Shown here: positions 7,989 through 16,293 of the stretch, piece after piece
Position numbering within the stretch: the first letter of the stretch is position 1
How the letters are laid out: every line of letters begins with the position of its first letter
From: Candidatus Gastranaerophilales bacterium
Lineage (GTDB): Bacteria; Cyanobacteriota; Vampirovibrionia; Gastranaerophilales; Gastranaerophilaceae
Reading direction: 5' to 3'
Assembly: GCA_944326905.1 (NCBI GenBank)
Contig: CALVFU010000004.1
Span: 80,619 to 115,948, forward strand
Length of the DNA: 35,330 nt
Translations under genes and position numbers: made by a program
The notes under the pieces: model-generated
Databases searched by the model: none
Told to the model about the DNA's origin: nothing
Seen by the model: only the letters and a program-made list of their open reading frames with translations

Positions 7989-8843
7989 ATGACAAAAGCA
8001 GATTTACATATTCATAGCAGTTACTCTGATGGAAGTGACAATTTAAAAGAACTCGTTGAAAATATTAAAAGTGCCGATTTGGATATTGTAGCTCTTACAG
8101 ATCACGATACCGTTGATGGCGTTTTAGAGTTGGAAAAACTTTTGCCTGGTAATATTAAATTCATTTATGGTGTTGAATTAACTTGTATTACCCGGGGAAT
8201 AAAGTGTCATATTCTAGGGTATAACTATAACCCTGAATCTGAGCGAATTCATTCTCTTATAGAAAAAGGTAAACTTTTAAGGAGAAAAAAGCTTGAAACA
8301 AGAATAAGTTATCTTAAAGAGGTTTGGAATATAAAGCTTACAGAACATGAAAAAGACTGGCTTTATTCAAGAAGAAGTGTTGTAAAGACACACTTGGCGA
8401 ATATTCTTGTAAACAGAGGTATGGCAGAAGACAATGTAAGTGCTATGAAAAAATATTTAGACGGCTGTAAAACTGGAAATATGCGTTTTGATGGTGAAGA
8501 AGGTATTTCAGTTATAAAAGAAGCTGGTGGCGTTCCTGTCTGGGCTCATCCGCTTGGAGGTGAAGGTGAATTTCATTTATCTGAAAAAGACTTTATTCCA
8601 AAGCTAAAAACTATGATGGAATGTGGAATCCAAGGTTTAGAATGTTATTATTCGCGATATACAAAAATGGAAATTGAGTTTCTTGTAAAATGTGCAGTTG
8701 AGAACAACCTTTTAATAACCGGCGGCAGTGATTACCACGGAACTAATAAAGAAAATATTTCTTTAGGTAAATTAAATATAGATAATTCTCCCGTTAATGC
8801 TGAAAAACTAACGATTTTGAAAAGCCTATTCTGCAGAACCTAA
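7989..8843 (+). CDS. PHP-domain phosphoesterase (TrpH / 3',5'-nucleoside bisphosphate phosphatase-like)
   Basis: Metal-dependent phosphoesterase of the PHP superfamily, 284 residues, cytoplasmic. Metal-ligand motifs in order: DLHIHSSYSDG (residues about 5-15), LTDHDTVDG, a GVELTC glutamate, WAHPLG and GGSDYHG near the C-terminus. This order and length match the TrpH/RNase AM group, which dephosphorylates 3',5'-bisphosphonucleotides (pAp) and trims short RNA; the substrate is inferred. A TTG at 7947 would add 14 unconserved residues. The ATG at 7989 is chosen because it directly precedes the first metal motif. The gene overlaps the convergent ispF by 18 bp at the 3' end. Confidence 0.85.
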   Translation: MTKADLHIHSSYSDGSDNLKELVENIKSADLDIVALTDHDTVDGVLELEKLLPGNIKFIYGVELTCITRGIKCHILGYNYNPESERIHSLIEKGKLLRRKKLETRISYLKEVWNIKLTEHEKDWLYSRRSVVKTHLANILVNRGMAEDNVSAMKKYLDGCKTGNMRFDGEEGISVIKEAGGVPVWAHPLGGEGEFHLSEKDFIPKLKTMMECGIQGLECYYSRYTKMEIEFLVKCAVENNLLITGGSDYHGTNKENISLGKLNIDNSPVNAEKLTILKSLFCRT

Positions 8844-9305
8844 TAAAACAACAGCGTTTGCTTCTATTGCAAGCCCTTCTCCAACTGCATCAAGCTTTTC
8901 CTTCGTTTTAGCTTTAATAGAAATTTGATTAGGTAATATCCCAATAACTTTAGCAAGTACGACCTTCATCTTTGGAATATAAGGCATCATCTTGGGGGTT
9001 TGGGCTATGATGTTACTGTCAATATTTTCTATTTTGTATCCCAGATTTTGTATTTCTTTAATTACCTGTTCAAGCAATTTTGTACTGTCTGCATTTTTAT
9101 ACTTCGGGTCTGTATCTGGAAAAATTGTTCCAATATCATCAAGTCCAGCGGCGCCTAAAATTGCATCAATAACAGCATGTACAAGAACATCTGCATCAGA
9201 GTGTCCAAGCAGACCTTTTTCATTAGTAATTTTTACACCGCCGATAATTAAGTCTCGTCCTTTTGTTAATCTGTGAATATCATAGCCAATACCGACTCTA
9301 TACAT
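8826..9305 (-). CDS. ispF: 2-C-methyl-D-erythritol 2,4-cyclodiphosphate synthase
   Basis: Fifth enzyme of the MEP isoprenoid pathway; cyclises CDP-methylerythritol phosphate to MEcPP with release of CMP. From the ATG at 9305 it has 159 residues, normal for this trimeric family. Motifs: VGIGYDIHRL (metal Asp and His), LLGHSDADVLVHAVIDAILGAA (third metal His), DIGTIFPDTDPKYK, and KAKTKEKLDAVGEG near the C-terminus. An ATG at 9314 would abut the Shine-Dalgarno GGAGGG directly, whereas 9305 gives about 9 nt spacing and matches the family start. The gene follows the HAD gene by 2 nt and is last in the tolC-dxr-HAD-ispF run, so two MEP-pathway genes are co-transcribed. Confidence 0.96.
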   Translation of the reverse strand: MYRVGIGYDIHRLTKGRDLIIGGVKITNEKGLLGHSDADVLVHAVIDAILGAAGLDDIGTIFPDTDPKYKNADSTKLLEQVIKEIQNLGYKIENIDSNIIAQTPKMMPYIPKMKVVLAKVIGILPNQISIKAKTKEKLDAVGEGLAIEANAVVLLGSAE

Positions 9306-9307
9306 TG

Positions 9308-10102
9308 CTAACATCCCTCCAACACAAATATTTCCATTGCTTTTGCAAAGCCATCATTGTCTACAGTATCTGTAATATAGTCAGCAACAGCTTTAACTCC
9401 GTCTGTTCCGTTCCCCATTGCAACTTTTGTTCCTCCGGCTTCAAGGAGTTTTATATCGTTATCTTGATCTCCTATGGTCAATATTTCTTCGTCTCTTAGC
9501 CCCCAATATTCCTGTAAAAATTTAACAGCACAGTATTTAGAGGCTTCAAGATTTGAAAACTCGCAAAAGAACGGTGTGGATTTTACAATGTACAGTTCAG
9601 GATATCGTTCAGCCATTTCCTGCTGCCATTTTGTAACGATATCAGGATTCTCAAAATTGATGGCAAGTAATTTGTGGATTCCTTTAAGCGGAATTTCGTC
9701 AAAGGGTTTTACTTGATATGTTGTATAACGTTCTCCTGCGTAGCGTTTTGCAATATAATCATCACTCTCAACGTACAATTTATCATCAGAATAAAGATTT
9801 AGGTGTACATTATTTTCTTTTGCCCAGCAAATAATCTCATGTGCATAATTAGGTGCCAGGCACCTTTCGTATAAAATATCATGCCCGTCAATAATTAGCC
9901 CCCCTTGGTACGAAACAATTGGTGTATTTAAGCCCAAGTCAATTGCTATGTGTTTTGCGGCAGAATGCATTCTGCCTGTAACTAAAACAACTTTAATTCC
10001 TTCTTTTGTCATGCGCATTATTGAAGCTTTAACCCGCTCTGAAAAAGTGAAATCTTCTTTTAAAATGGTTCCGTCTATATCGGTGCAAACTAGCTTTATC
10101 AT
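9308..10102 (-). CDS. Cof-type HAD-superfamily (IIB) sugar-phosphatase-like hydrolase
   Basis: Haloacid dehalogenase-fold phosphatase of 264 residues, cytoplasmic. Motif I is CTDIDGTIL (nucleophile Asp8, general acid Asp10); motif II is VVLVTGRM; motif III lysine lies after the C2B cap; motif IV is TIGDQDNDIKLLEAGG. The cap and length match Cof/YidA-type enzymes that hydrolyse sugar phosphates and similar small phosphates; no substrate can be assigned. Its ATG overlaps the dxr TGA (ATGA), and ispF starts 2 nt after its stop, so it is embedded between two MEP-pathway genes. A role in removing or salvaging phosphorylated intermediates is possible but speculative. Confidence 0.87.
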   Translation of the reverse strand: MIKLVCTDIDGTILKEDFTFSERVKASIMRMTKEGIKVVLVTGRMHSAAKHIAIDLGLNTPIVSYQGGLIIDGHDILYERCLAPNYAHEIICWAKENNVHLNLYSDDKLYVESDDYIAKRYAGERYTTYQVKPFDEIPLKGIHKLLAINFENPDIVTKWQQEMAERYPELYIVKSTPFFCEFSNLEASKYCAVKFLQEYWGLRDEEILTIGDQDNDIKLLEAGGTKVAMGNGTDGVKAVADYITDTVDNDGFAKAMEIFVLEGC

Positions 10103-11241
10103 ATGATTTTAGCTCCTTGAAGCAGCTCTTTTGTTTTGATTCTGACTTCTTTATCAAGTTCAAAAATATCATCAAGAGTGTTTATTTTTTGTTCAGGGTA
10201 TGTTTTAAAAATTTTTTCTACTGTAGGATAAATATCATTGTAGCTGATTATACCGCTCAGAAAGGCATAGACTGTTTCTTCGTTTGATGCGTTCATAATT
10301 ACAGGTGAACAGCCGCCTCTTTTTCCTGCCTCAATAGCAAGTTTTAAACACGGAAATTTATCAAAATCCGGCTTTGAAAAATCCAGTCTTGCAATTTCTG
10401 AAAAACTAAAGCTTTTTGACTTTATACCTTCTATCCTCTCAGGGTAAGTAAGTGCGTACTGGATTGGAATATGCATGCTGGGAAGTCCTAATTGTGCAAT
10501 TACACTTCCATCTTTATATTCTACAGCTGAATGTACAATACTTTGCGGGTGAATTACTACTTCTATATTATCATAATCAATGTCAAATAAATGGTGCGCT
10601 TCAATTACTTCTAAACCTTTGTTCATAAGCGTTGCGCTGTCTACTGTGATTTTTTTACCCATCTTCCATCTTGGGTGGTTTAAAACTTGTTTTATATCTG
10701 AGTGAGCCATATCGTAAGAAGATTTGTTTAAAAAAGGTCCGCCGGAGGCTGTAATAATTAGTTTTGATATATCCGAAATATTTTTTATACATTGATGTAT
10801 TGCGCTGTGTTCGCTGTCAACAGGCAGGAGCTTTACATTATATTTTTTTACTTCCTGCATGATAATATCTCCTGCCATAACAAGAGTCTCTTTGTTTGCA
10901 AGTGCAATATCAATACCATTTCTGATAGCGGCTATTGTAGGCTTTAATCCGTAATGCCCGGAAACGGCCATTAATATAATGTCATTTTCTTTGTCAGACG
11001 CCAGCTCTGTGAGACCTTCATCTCCTGATAATACATTATTAAAATCCACATTGGTTATATTTCTTGAAGCGTAAACTCTTTTAGGTTTAAATTTTTTGAT
11101 TTGTGTATTTAATAGTTCAGTATTTCCTCCTGCCGCAAGCCCGTATATTTCAAATTTGTCTTGCCCTAATTCTTCTATAACCTCCAGAGCCTGTGTCCCT
11201 ATTGACCCGGTACTCCCTATTATACTTATTTTCCTCTTCAT
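10099..11241 (-). CDS. dxr: 1-deoxy-D-xylulose 5-phosphate reductoisomerase
   Basis: Second MEP-pathway enzyme, converting DXP to 2-C-methylerythritol 4-phosphate with NADPH and a divalent metal; the fosmidomycin target. From the ATG at 11241 it has 380 residues. Motifs: IIGSTGSIGTQAL at the N-terminus (NADPH), ALANKETLVMAG, PVDSEHSAIHQC (metal ligands Asp and Glu), TASGGPF, HPRWKMGKKITVDSATLMN, GLEVIEAHHLF (third ligand Glu) and HPQSIVHSAVEY. A TTG at 11277 would add 12 unconserved residues, and the family normally begins right at this Rossmann strand. The stop overlaps the HAD start by 4 nt. The gene sits 36 nt after the tolC-like gene. Confidence 0.97.
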   Translation of the reverse strand: MKRKISIIGSTGSIGTQALEVIEELGQDKFEIYGLAAGGNTELLNTQIKKFKPKRVYASRNITNVDFNNVLSGDEGLTELASDKENDIILMAVSGHYGLKPTIAAIRNGIDIALANKETLVMAGDIIMQEVKKYNVKLLPVDSEHSAIHQCIKNISDISKLIITASGGPFLNKSSYDMAHSDIKQVLNHPRWKMGKKITVDSATLMNKGLEVIEAHHLFDIDYDNIEVVIHPQSIVHSAVEYKDGSVIAQLGLPSMHIPIQYALTYPERIEGIKSKSFSFSEIARLDFSKPDFDKFPCLKLAIEAGKRGGCSPVIMNASNEETVYAFLSGIISYNDIYPTVEKIFKTYPEQKINTLDDIFELDKEVRIKTKELLQGAKII

Positions 11242-11277
11242 AAACTTATTATATCCCGCAAATGATAATTTGTACAA

Positions 11278-12561
11278 TTATAACAGCTCTGTTTTGGCTA
11301 AATCTTCAACATCTAAAACTCTTAAAAGCGCTGTCCAGCATTTACAGTAATCAACAAGAGCATGTGTGTAGCCTATGATTATATTTTTGTAGCTGTTTTC
11401 CATTACTATGAGGGATATTAAATCAGATTTATCTTTCTTATAACTTTCTTTAGCGTAGCTCATAAGAATAAAAGAATCTCCGATTATTTTGGTATTATAA
11501 TAGTTTAAATTGGTTTTTGCAGTATTAAAACTTTCATAGGCAGCCGCTATATCTTTAATAAGTTCATCGACAACTGAATTGTATTTTAAATTTGCTTGCT
11601 CTAATTGTATTTTTGCATTTCTTATCTCTGGGGCAAAGGTATAAAATATAGGAATATTAACAAGATTAACCCCTACGTATGCTCCGCCGTAAAATGAGCC
11701 GGTCGGATTTCTGTAAGCTTCGTTGTATGACCACCCGGCGGTTAATTCCATATCGGGGACACGCTGTCTTATTGTATTTGTAAGATTTTTTTCTGCCGCA
11801 TCAATTTCTTGTCGTGCTATTTTGACTGAAAAACAATTACTTAAGTACTTTGTAAGAATTTCATCTAAAGACGGCAGGATGGTGTCAGGCGGCGGAACCA
11901 AAAGCGCAGAGTAATTGTCTGAATATATCCCTTCTACAGAATCAAAATCTTGTTCTTTACAATAAATGATACTGTTTAACTCATTTATTGCATTATTTAC
12001 ATTCACTTTCGCTGAATTTTTTTGTATTTTTAATTGATTAATAGCAAGTTCGGTTTGGAAAATATCCATTTGATTAGCTAGTCCTGCACTGTATTTTCCT
12101 TTTGCTAAATCGCATAACTCGGATAAAAGCTCATACTGCTCTTCTATTTGTTTTAATATTGTTTTTGCTCCTACAAGCTCTACATATGCATCTCTTACAT
12201 CCATACCGAGTTCGAATCTTGTCTGGTTAAAGTTTTCTTTTGAAAGCTTATATTCACTTTCTGCAAGCTTTTTTCTAGGATGCCGTTTTGCAAGTTCTAT
12301 TAATTGTGTGACCCCAAGATATTGCGGGTCATTTTCACCTGCTTTTCCCATATTAAAAAAAGCGCCTATTGTTGGATTTTTAAGCTGATTTGCTTGTTCA
12401 ATACGGTTTTTTGCAGCCTCTACATCCATTTCTTTTATCTTTAAGCGCTGGCTGTATGTCTGAGCATATTCAATAGCTGCCGGCAGGGTGATTTCTGTAT
12501 ATTCTGCCGCATAAACGCTTGGTGTAATTATAAGTATAAAAAATAAAACCAGCTTTCTCAT
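11278..12561 (-). CDS. TolC-family outer membrane efflux protein
   Basis: Outer-membrane channel component of a tripartite efflux or type I secretion system, 427 residues. It begins with a signal peptide (positive start, hydrophobic core, cleavage near YAAEY). Two outer-membrane-efflux repeats follow: the first includes PAAIEYAQTYS and long helices with KNRIEQANQLKNPTIGAFF, the second starts near LDEILTKYL with MELTAGWSYNEAYRNPTGSF. The heptad-like helical stretches (about residues 160-215 and 310-390) are the periplasmic coiled-coil barrel. No membrane-fusion or inner-membrane pump partner is adjacent. A MATE transporter lies 4 kb away but does not normally use TolC. It is the first gene of the tolC-dxr-HAD-ispF run, following a terminator. 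Confidence 0.92.
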   Translation of the reverse strand: MRKLVLFFILIITPSVYAAEYTEITLPAAIEYAQTYSQRLKIKEMDVEAAKNRIEQANQLKNPTIGAFFNMGKAGENDPQYLGVTQLIELAKRHPRKKLAESEYKLSKENFNQTRFELGMDVRDAYVELVGAKTILKQIEEQYELLSELCDLAKGKYSAGLANQMDIFQTELAINQLKIQKNSAKVNVNNAINELNSIIYCKEQDFDSVEGIYSDNYSALLVPPPDTILPSLDEILTKYLSNCFSVKIARQEIDAAEKNLTNTIRQRVPDMELTAGWSYNEAYRNPTGSFYGGAYVGVNLVNIPIFYTFAPEIRNAKIQLEQANLKYNSVVDELIKDIAAAYESFNTAKTNLNYYNTKIIGDSFILMSYAKESYKKDKSDLISLIVMENSYKNIIIGYTHALVDYCKCWTALLRVLDVEDLAKTELL

Positions 12562-12604
12562 TCTAAAACCTAATATAACATAAAATATTATATTGGAAAA
12601 ATTC

Positions 12605-12642
12605 GTATAAAAGACACCCGGGCTATTTATAGCCCGGGCGTC
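12605..12642 (-). terminator. Intrinsic terminator after the GH13-like gene
   Basis: GACACCCGGGCTA (12613-12625) and TAGCCCGGGCGTC (12630-12642) form a strong hairpin with a TTTA loop (plus strand). On the minus strand it is followed by a TTTTAT tract. It lies just past the stop at 12658 and separates that gene from the tolC operon. Confidence 0.85.
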
Positions 12643-12657
12643 AATGTCTGATAAAGG

Positions 12658-14949
12658 TTAATTAATTTGTTCTACCGTGTAGAATTTAAATTCAGCAGGC
12701 ATGATTTTACTGAACATTAATTTGTCTGTCGGAGTTTGAAACTTTTCTTCAACATAGTTCTCTCCATCAAAGACATACTGACCTGTTATCTGATAATCGC
12801 AAGAGAGTTCAATATTTTTATCAAAGACTTCGCGACCTTCTCTGAGTTCTACATGCTGCTCACACCCCTCCCATACCCAGAATTTTTCTGATGGGTTATG
12901 GTAGTTTGCGGCAACAAGGATTGAGTTCTTAAGTCCTTCTTTTGATATCTGCCATAAAACAAATCCGTCGTCATCTTGTCTTATAATATGAGCTTCTCCT
13001 CCAGATATAATTGGGGAGTTTTTAACAAAACGATCTATGGCATCAAATTTTGCATAAAACTCGTAATCTTTTTCTCTGGGCATTGAAATTTCAGCGCCAA
13101 TAACGCTTTCTATTCCCTTTGTTGTAAAGGATTCATCTCCGTCAATATATAAAATCGGTCGTTGGGCAAATTTTCCGCCGGGCAGAAATTTGTACTTAAA
13201 CCATTTAAACAGCGCACCTTGTTCTCCAAGCTGTCCAGGGTATCGGTCTATTGCTGAAAACTCACCGTCTTGGTTGTTGTATGTCTTAAGAATTGATAAA
13301 CAATTCTTTTCATTTCCTGAAGTATTGTAATTAGTGAGCTCTAGATTGTCATTTGCAATTCTTTCCGGGGTTTTGTCACTTTGAGCAACAATATCGCTAC
13401 CCCAGAGAATATCAAAGTTCATATCTTCATGGTATTCTTTTAGATAATTATCCCAAAGCATATACTCTGCAAGAGTTCCAAAGTATGGGATTTTATTCTT
13501 TAGAGCAGTATTTAACTTGCCTAATACTTTTCTTGGAGCTCTGTAACTTATTGGAATGCCGTCTTTTTCGGAAACGTCATCGACTATGTGGTCAATATGG
13601 TCAACTCGGTATCCGTCAAAATTAAATTCCGACTGCAAATCTTTCATATAGTTAATAAAGAAATCTATTACATTGTTATTGTATTCCCCGCTTTCAAGAT
13701 TTACAAAATAATATGGTGTTTGACAGTCAAGATTTGCAAATTTTGTTACGTCTTCACCTTTGTAGTTGTAATGCTTAAAAGTCGGATAAGAACCGCAGTC
13801 ACTCATTTTGTCAAATACAGGCACTCCGGCTGAACACCAAGCGCCGCCGGGAGCTGGCCACATTGCTTCTGCTATAAGTTTATTAATTACTTCACTTTGA
13901 TTAGTGATATCGGATTCTTTTAATTTTTTTGAGTGGTTATTGATTACTGAAGATATTATATTCCTTGCTTTTCTGTGAAGTTTGACTTGAATATCTTTTT
14001 CCAGCATTGCATTTGAAAGATATTTCTTCTTATCAATTAATGCTTTATCAATTTCATCATAAATGACTTTGTAATTTTCTGCTAAATCTCCTATCCCTGA
14101 ACGGAGAGATTTTTTATACAAATCTTTCACTATGTTAATATCTTCTGTGTTGTATTTGTTTTTTATTTCATCATATTCATTACAAACTTTATCAACATTT
14201 TTTTCTATTTCGGATATAAGTGCATTAATATCAAACCATCTTGCACACTCAGGATTTGCAAGAACTATTTTGGAGTACCTTGCAGTCTGTGGAAGAATAT
14301 CATATATTACCGGGTGTCCTGCAAGCTGTGCCATTTCTATAAATAATTTAACTTGCCCGTTTTCATCAAATCCTGTTTTCTCAGTTATATTTTTATCTTC
14401 TAAGTTGGGGCTTACTGCTGATGAAGTAGGAAGATATGCACATCCGAATTCTCTCGGGTGGAAAGGGATTAAATAAACAGTTGTTGAGAAAATATTGTTT
14501 TCTAAATTCCCGGTAGGAAGTATTGCAAGCTGTTTAATCCAGTCTGCAAGTTTCCCTGTATCAGATTTTTCGTTTCCGTTTCCCAACCCTGCGAGGTTGA
14601 TAAGTTTTATGTTATGTCCTTCTTTTTTTATCCAATCGGAATTTTGTACATTATTTCTTGCAAGTACAGACGGATTGTCAAAATGAAATGTATAAAGTTC
14701 ATCATAAATACCATTTTGTTTCCACTTGTATTCAAGACAATATAAGCCTTCTGCATCACTTAACTCTTCTAGTGCGCGAATATGCGGATATGGAAGGTAT
14801 CCATAATTTTCTAATAACGAACTTAAATAATTTTTCCGCTCCTCAGAGATTGAGTTGTAGGAGTAAATTTCTTTTAATTTATTTACGAACTCTGTTAATT
14901 GGGCGGATTTGTCTACTTTTGTTTCTTTTTTGAATAAAAAATTCAGCAT
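12658..14949 (-). CDS. GH13-type alpha-amylase-family protein, divergent active-site region
   Basis: Cytoplasmic protein of 763 residues with no signal peptide. The (beta/alpha)8 barrel signatures are FDGYRVDHIDH with the nucleophile Asp450, FGTLAEYML with acid/base Glu495, and a region IV-like NNQDGE with Asp561, so the three carboxylates of family GH13 are present. An upstream region I-like segment is VIYDILPQTARYSK (Asp217), followed by ANPECARWF as in maltosyltransferase-type enzymes. Two histidines usual in GH13 are absent: region IV has NQD instead of NHD, and region I lacks the NH pair. Residues 250-355 are a long charged helical insertion. It probably rearranges or hydrolyses storage alpha-glucan; the reaction cannot be named. 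The ribosome binding site AAGGAGCT precedes the ATG by 9 nt. It appears monocistronic with a strong terminator. Confidence 0.72.
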   Translation of the reverse strand: MLNFLFKKETKVDKSAQLTEFVNKLKEIYSYNSISEERKNYLSSLLENYGYLPYPHIRALEELSDAEGLYCLEYKWKQNGIYDELYTFHFDNPSVLARNNVQNSDWIKKEGHNIKLINLAGLGNGNEKSDTGKLADWIKQLAILPTGNLENNIFSTTVYLIPFHPREFGCAYLPTSSAVSPNLEDKNITEKTGFDENGQVKLFIEMAQLAGHPVIYDILPQTARYSKIVLANPECARWFDINALISEIEKNVDKVCNEYDEIKNKYNTEDINIVKDLYKKSLRSGIGDLAENYKVIYDEIDKALIDKKKYLSNAMLEKDIQVKLHRKARNIISSVINNHSKKLKESDITNQSEVINKLIAEAMWPAPGGAWCSAGVPVFDKMSDCGSYPTFKHYNYKGEDVTKFANLDCQTPYYFVNLESGEYNNNVIDFFINYMKDLQSEFNFDGYRVDHIDHIVDDVSEKDGIPISYRAPRKVLGKLNTALKNKIPYFGTLAEYMLWDNYLKEYHEDMNFDILWGSDIVAQSDKTPERIANDNLELTNYNTSGNEKNCLSILKTYNNQDGEFSAIDRYPGQLGEQGALFKWFKYKFLPGGKFAQRPILYIDGDESFTTKGIESVIGAEISMPREKDYEFYAKFDAIDRFVKNSPIISGGEAHIIRQDDDGFVLWQISKEGLKNSILVAANYHNPSEKFWVWEGCEQHVELREGREVFDKNIELSCDYQITGQYVFDGENYVEEKFQTPTDKLMFSKIMPAEFKFYTVEQIN

Positions 14950-15215
14950 TTGCGACAGCTCCTTAATATATCTTATTTATATGATAGTCGTAACTTATAC
15001 TAGCATGGCTGAAAATATTTTACAAGAAAATTATCGGATTAAGATTGGTTGGCTAACTTTTTGTAATGGTTGTGATTATTGAATTAACGACGTATAAAAG
15101 ATATAAAAAAGATAAAATAATTGTTAAGTTTTGTAACAAATATTTCCGTTATTGAAATTTAAATAAATCTATATACTTTATATATATAAGATGTAAGATA
15201 TATGAGGATAAAGTT
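14950..15215. other. Divergent intergenic region with promoters for the GH13-like gene and the coiled-coil gene
   Basis: AT-rich, no ORF. The left end carries the GH13-like leader. The right half carries the two-box element described separately for the gene at 15216. No RNA gene is recognised. Confidence 0.6.
15124..15188 (+). promoter_or_regulatory. Two-box upstream element (copy 1)
   Basis: Box 1 TTAAGTTTTGTAACAA (15124-15139) and box 2 TATACTTTATATATATA (15172-15188) are separated by 32 nt, with box 2 ending 27 nt before the ATG at 15216. Both boxes recur without mismatch, in the same order and orientation, upstream of the minus-strand gene starting at 27168, also 27 nt from its ATG. Probably a promoter and activator site for an alternative sigma factor or dedicated regulator (inference). 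Confidence 0.65.
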
Positions 15216-16220
15216 ATGAATCCCTTAATGTTTTTAATGAGCGGTTGCTTTGGCGGATATAATACTTGCGGAATGTCGCCGGGAACAATGAGTACCTTAA
15301 GTAATATCTGGGGGATTGCCGGAATGCAATCAGCAATGCAATGCGGACTGCCATTTGGCGGAATAGGTACTGTTGGCGGTTTAAGTACTGCAACACCTCC
15401 CTATAAGGCTGCACAAAACAGTAAAACAAATGAAGAGGCTTTTACATCTGCTGAATTGAAAGTTCAAATGGAAGAAGCTGAAGCTGATTTTAATAAATTA
15501 AACTCACTTTGTCAAAAAGTTAATGAGTATAAAAACGACACAGAAACAAAAAGAGCAGATTTAGAGACAAACGTAGCAAATGCATATAAAAGTATACAGA
15601 CTGCAAATGAAAATCTTAAAAATACACAGGAGCAATTAGCGGTATTAAATAAGCAGCAGCCGCTGGATAAAGCTGCAATACAAGATTTACAAGCAAAAGT
15701 TAAAGCATATGAGACAGAGAAAAAACAAGCAGAAGAAGCACTGGATAAAGCAAGGACTGAATTGGACGCGTTTACTATGGCGCAAGAGGAAAATGAGGAA
15801 GAATATAATAAACTTCTTGAAAAAAGAGAAGCTGCTTACAGTAAGTATAAAGAATTATCTGACGCATACTTAAACGCGCTTACAAAAGAAAATAACGCTC
15901 AAAATGTTATTAATGACAGAGCTGACGATAAAGATCAATCAGGCAAATGGTGGAATCGTACAGTATTAAATCCTGAAAACTGGTTTAATAAAAAAGTTGG
16001 ACTCTGGGGTGATGATAAGAGTACACCGGATGCAAATATTGCAAAATGTTTAAGATTGCTCAATAAAAAAGGTCGCTCAGAAGCTTTAGCTTACGCCCAA
16101 GAACAAGGTTTGATAACAGTTTCAAACGGTCAAGCTAAAACAGAGTATTCAGAGCTTCAAGGGCTGGTTAATTTGTATAACGGCAGAGACCCTGTAGCGC
16201 AAGATCCGCTGGAACAATAA
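15216..16220 (+). CDS. Hypothetical coiled-coil protein
   Basis: Not recognised. 334 residues without a signal peptide or membrane helix. The first ~60 residues are rich in Gly, Met and Cys (MSGCFGGYNTCGMSPG, then CGLPFGGIG). Residues about 75-235 are highly charged and heptad-like (for example LEKREAAYSKYKELSDAY), predicting a long coiled coil. The remainder contains the aromatic stretch WWNRTVLNPENWFNKK and a small helical C-terminus ending DPLEQ. Ribosome binding site GAGGA precedes the ATG. The shared two-box upstream element links it in regulation to the genes at 27168 (minus), 19690 and 18187. A structural or scaffold role is plausible but unproven. A terminator follows 8 nt after the stop. 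Confidence 0.8.
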   Translation: MNPLMFLMSGCFGGYNTCGMSPGTMSTLSNIWGIAGMQSAMQCGLPFGGIGTVGGLSTATPPYKAAQNSKTNEEAFTSAELKVQMEEAEADFNKLNSLCQKVNEYKNDTETKRADLETNVANAYKSIQTANENLKNTQEQLAVLNKQQPLDKAAIQDLQAKVKAYETEKKQAEEALDKARTELDAFTMAQEENEEEYNKLLEKREAAYSKYKELSDAYLNALTKENNAQNVINDRADDKDQSGKWWNRTVLNPENWFNKKVGLWGDDKSTPDANIAKCLRLLNKKGRSEALAYAQEQGLITVSNGQAKTEYSELQGLVNLYNGRDPVAQDPLEQ

Positions 16221-16228
16221 TTTATTAA

Positions 16229-16258
16229 GAGGCAGGCAAAAGCCTGCTTCTTTATTTG
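16229..16258 (+). terminator. Intrinsic terminator after the coiled-coil gene
   Basis: GAGGCAGGC (16229-16237) pairs with GCCTGCTTC (16242-16250), one G-U pair, AAAA loop, followed by the T-rich tract TTTATTT. It directly follows the stop at 16220. Confidence 0.85.
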
Positions 16259-16293
16259 TCGACAAAAATATATCTTTATTTTAAAATTTTTTT

